From NCBI GenBank assembly GCA_045659745.1, contig JAZRCL010000045.1, positions 1 to 13,112 on the forward strand: a stretch of 13,112 nt of DNA, written 5' to 3'. A program made the position numbers and the translations under genes. The stretch's first letter is position 1, and each line of letters opens with the position of its first letter. The notes below the pieces were generated by a model. That model saw only the letters and a program-made list of their open reading frames with translations. It was not told the DNA's origin and made no database searches. Positions 13,024 to 13,112 of the stretch are shown here, piece by piece. Source of the stretch: SVTX01 sp045659745. Its GTDB lineage: Bacteria; Bacillota; Clostridia; Oscillospirales; CAG-272.

Positions 13024-13112
13024 TTAAACGCGGTCAACGGTAATGACCGTGAAGAAGGTGCTGTCGATTGCAAATACGGCACCCGCGATCTGCTTTTTCA
13101 GCTCGTCGTCGG
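13024..13112 (-). CDS. 3' end of an unidentified gene (partial)
   Basis: A minus-strand frame open from the window edge ends at TAA 13024-13026. The visible C-terminus is DDELKKQIAGAVFAIDSTFF then TVITVDRV. It lies 23 nt before the PHP gene start and has the same high GC, so it is most likely in one operon with it. Too little is present to name it. Confidence 0.6.
   Translation of the reverse strand, partial: DDELKKQIAGAVFAIDSTFFTVITVDRV

Overview
The window looks like a chromosomal accessory region of an uncultured gut-type Clostridia (Bacillota; Oscillospiraceae-like is my guess, no marker gene is present). The reasons are strong AGGAGG ribosome binding sites, sigma70-type promoters, AraC-regulated carbohydrate genes, a DUF4314-type protein and a palindrome-rich intergenic repeat of the kind common in that group. 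Most genes lie on the minus strand. No rRNA, tRNA or CRISPR array was seen.

Layout. At 1-433 is the right part of a composite repeat, a decayed tyrosine-recombinase gene and a terminator. At 502-3110 (minus) are a large metallophosphoesterase lipoprotein with a LamG-like tail, the last ~100 codons of a probable GH30 glycosidase and a consensus promoter. At 3119-4757 is a repeat-bracketed cassette: composite repeat, barnase-type RNase toxin, barstar-type inhibitor, composite repeat. At 4780-5440 a second recombinase remnant abuts a broken minus-strand gene. At 5487-10250 (minus) is a compact five-gene operon: a 54-aa ORF, a BNR/sialidase-like propeller protein, an alpha/beta hydrolase, an FAD-dependent oxidoreductase and an HpcH/HpaI-type aldolase. 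It has a consensus promoter and a divergent AraC regulator (10302-11024). At 11025-12050 are a third recombinase remnant, a small DUF4314-like gene and a third full composite repeat. At 12116-13112 (minus) is a GC-rich PHP-domain phosphoesterase preceded by the 3' end of another gene.

How the parts work together. The AraC/operon block reads as an inducible intracellular route for an acidic or modified sugar: a propeller glycosidase or lyase and an esterase release and trim it, the flavoenzyme oxidises it, and the aldolase cleaves a 2-keto-3-deoxy acid. The substrate cannot be read from sequence and no transporter is in view.

The most unusual feature is the repeat system. Each full copy starts with a short coding tail ending in a stop codon, then an intrinsic terminator (decayed in one copy), GC-rich palindromes and a 10-12 bp hairpin flanked by A- and T-tracts. 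Two hairpins carry a compensatory base-pair change. Two copies are followed by tyrosine-recombinase genes with the same internal deletion, and one is followed by the barnase/barstar pair. This suggests a family of deletion-derived elements that has carried or accumulated cargo.
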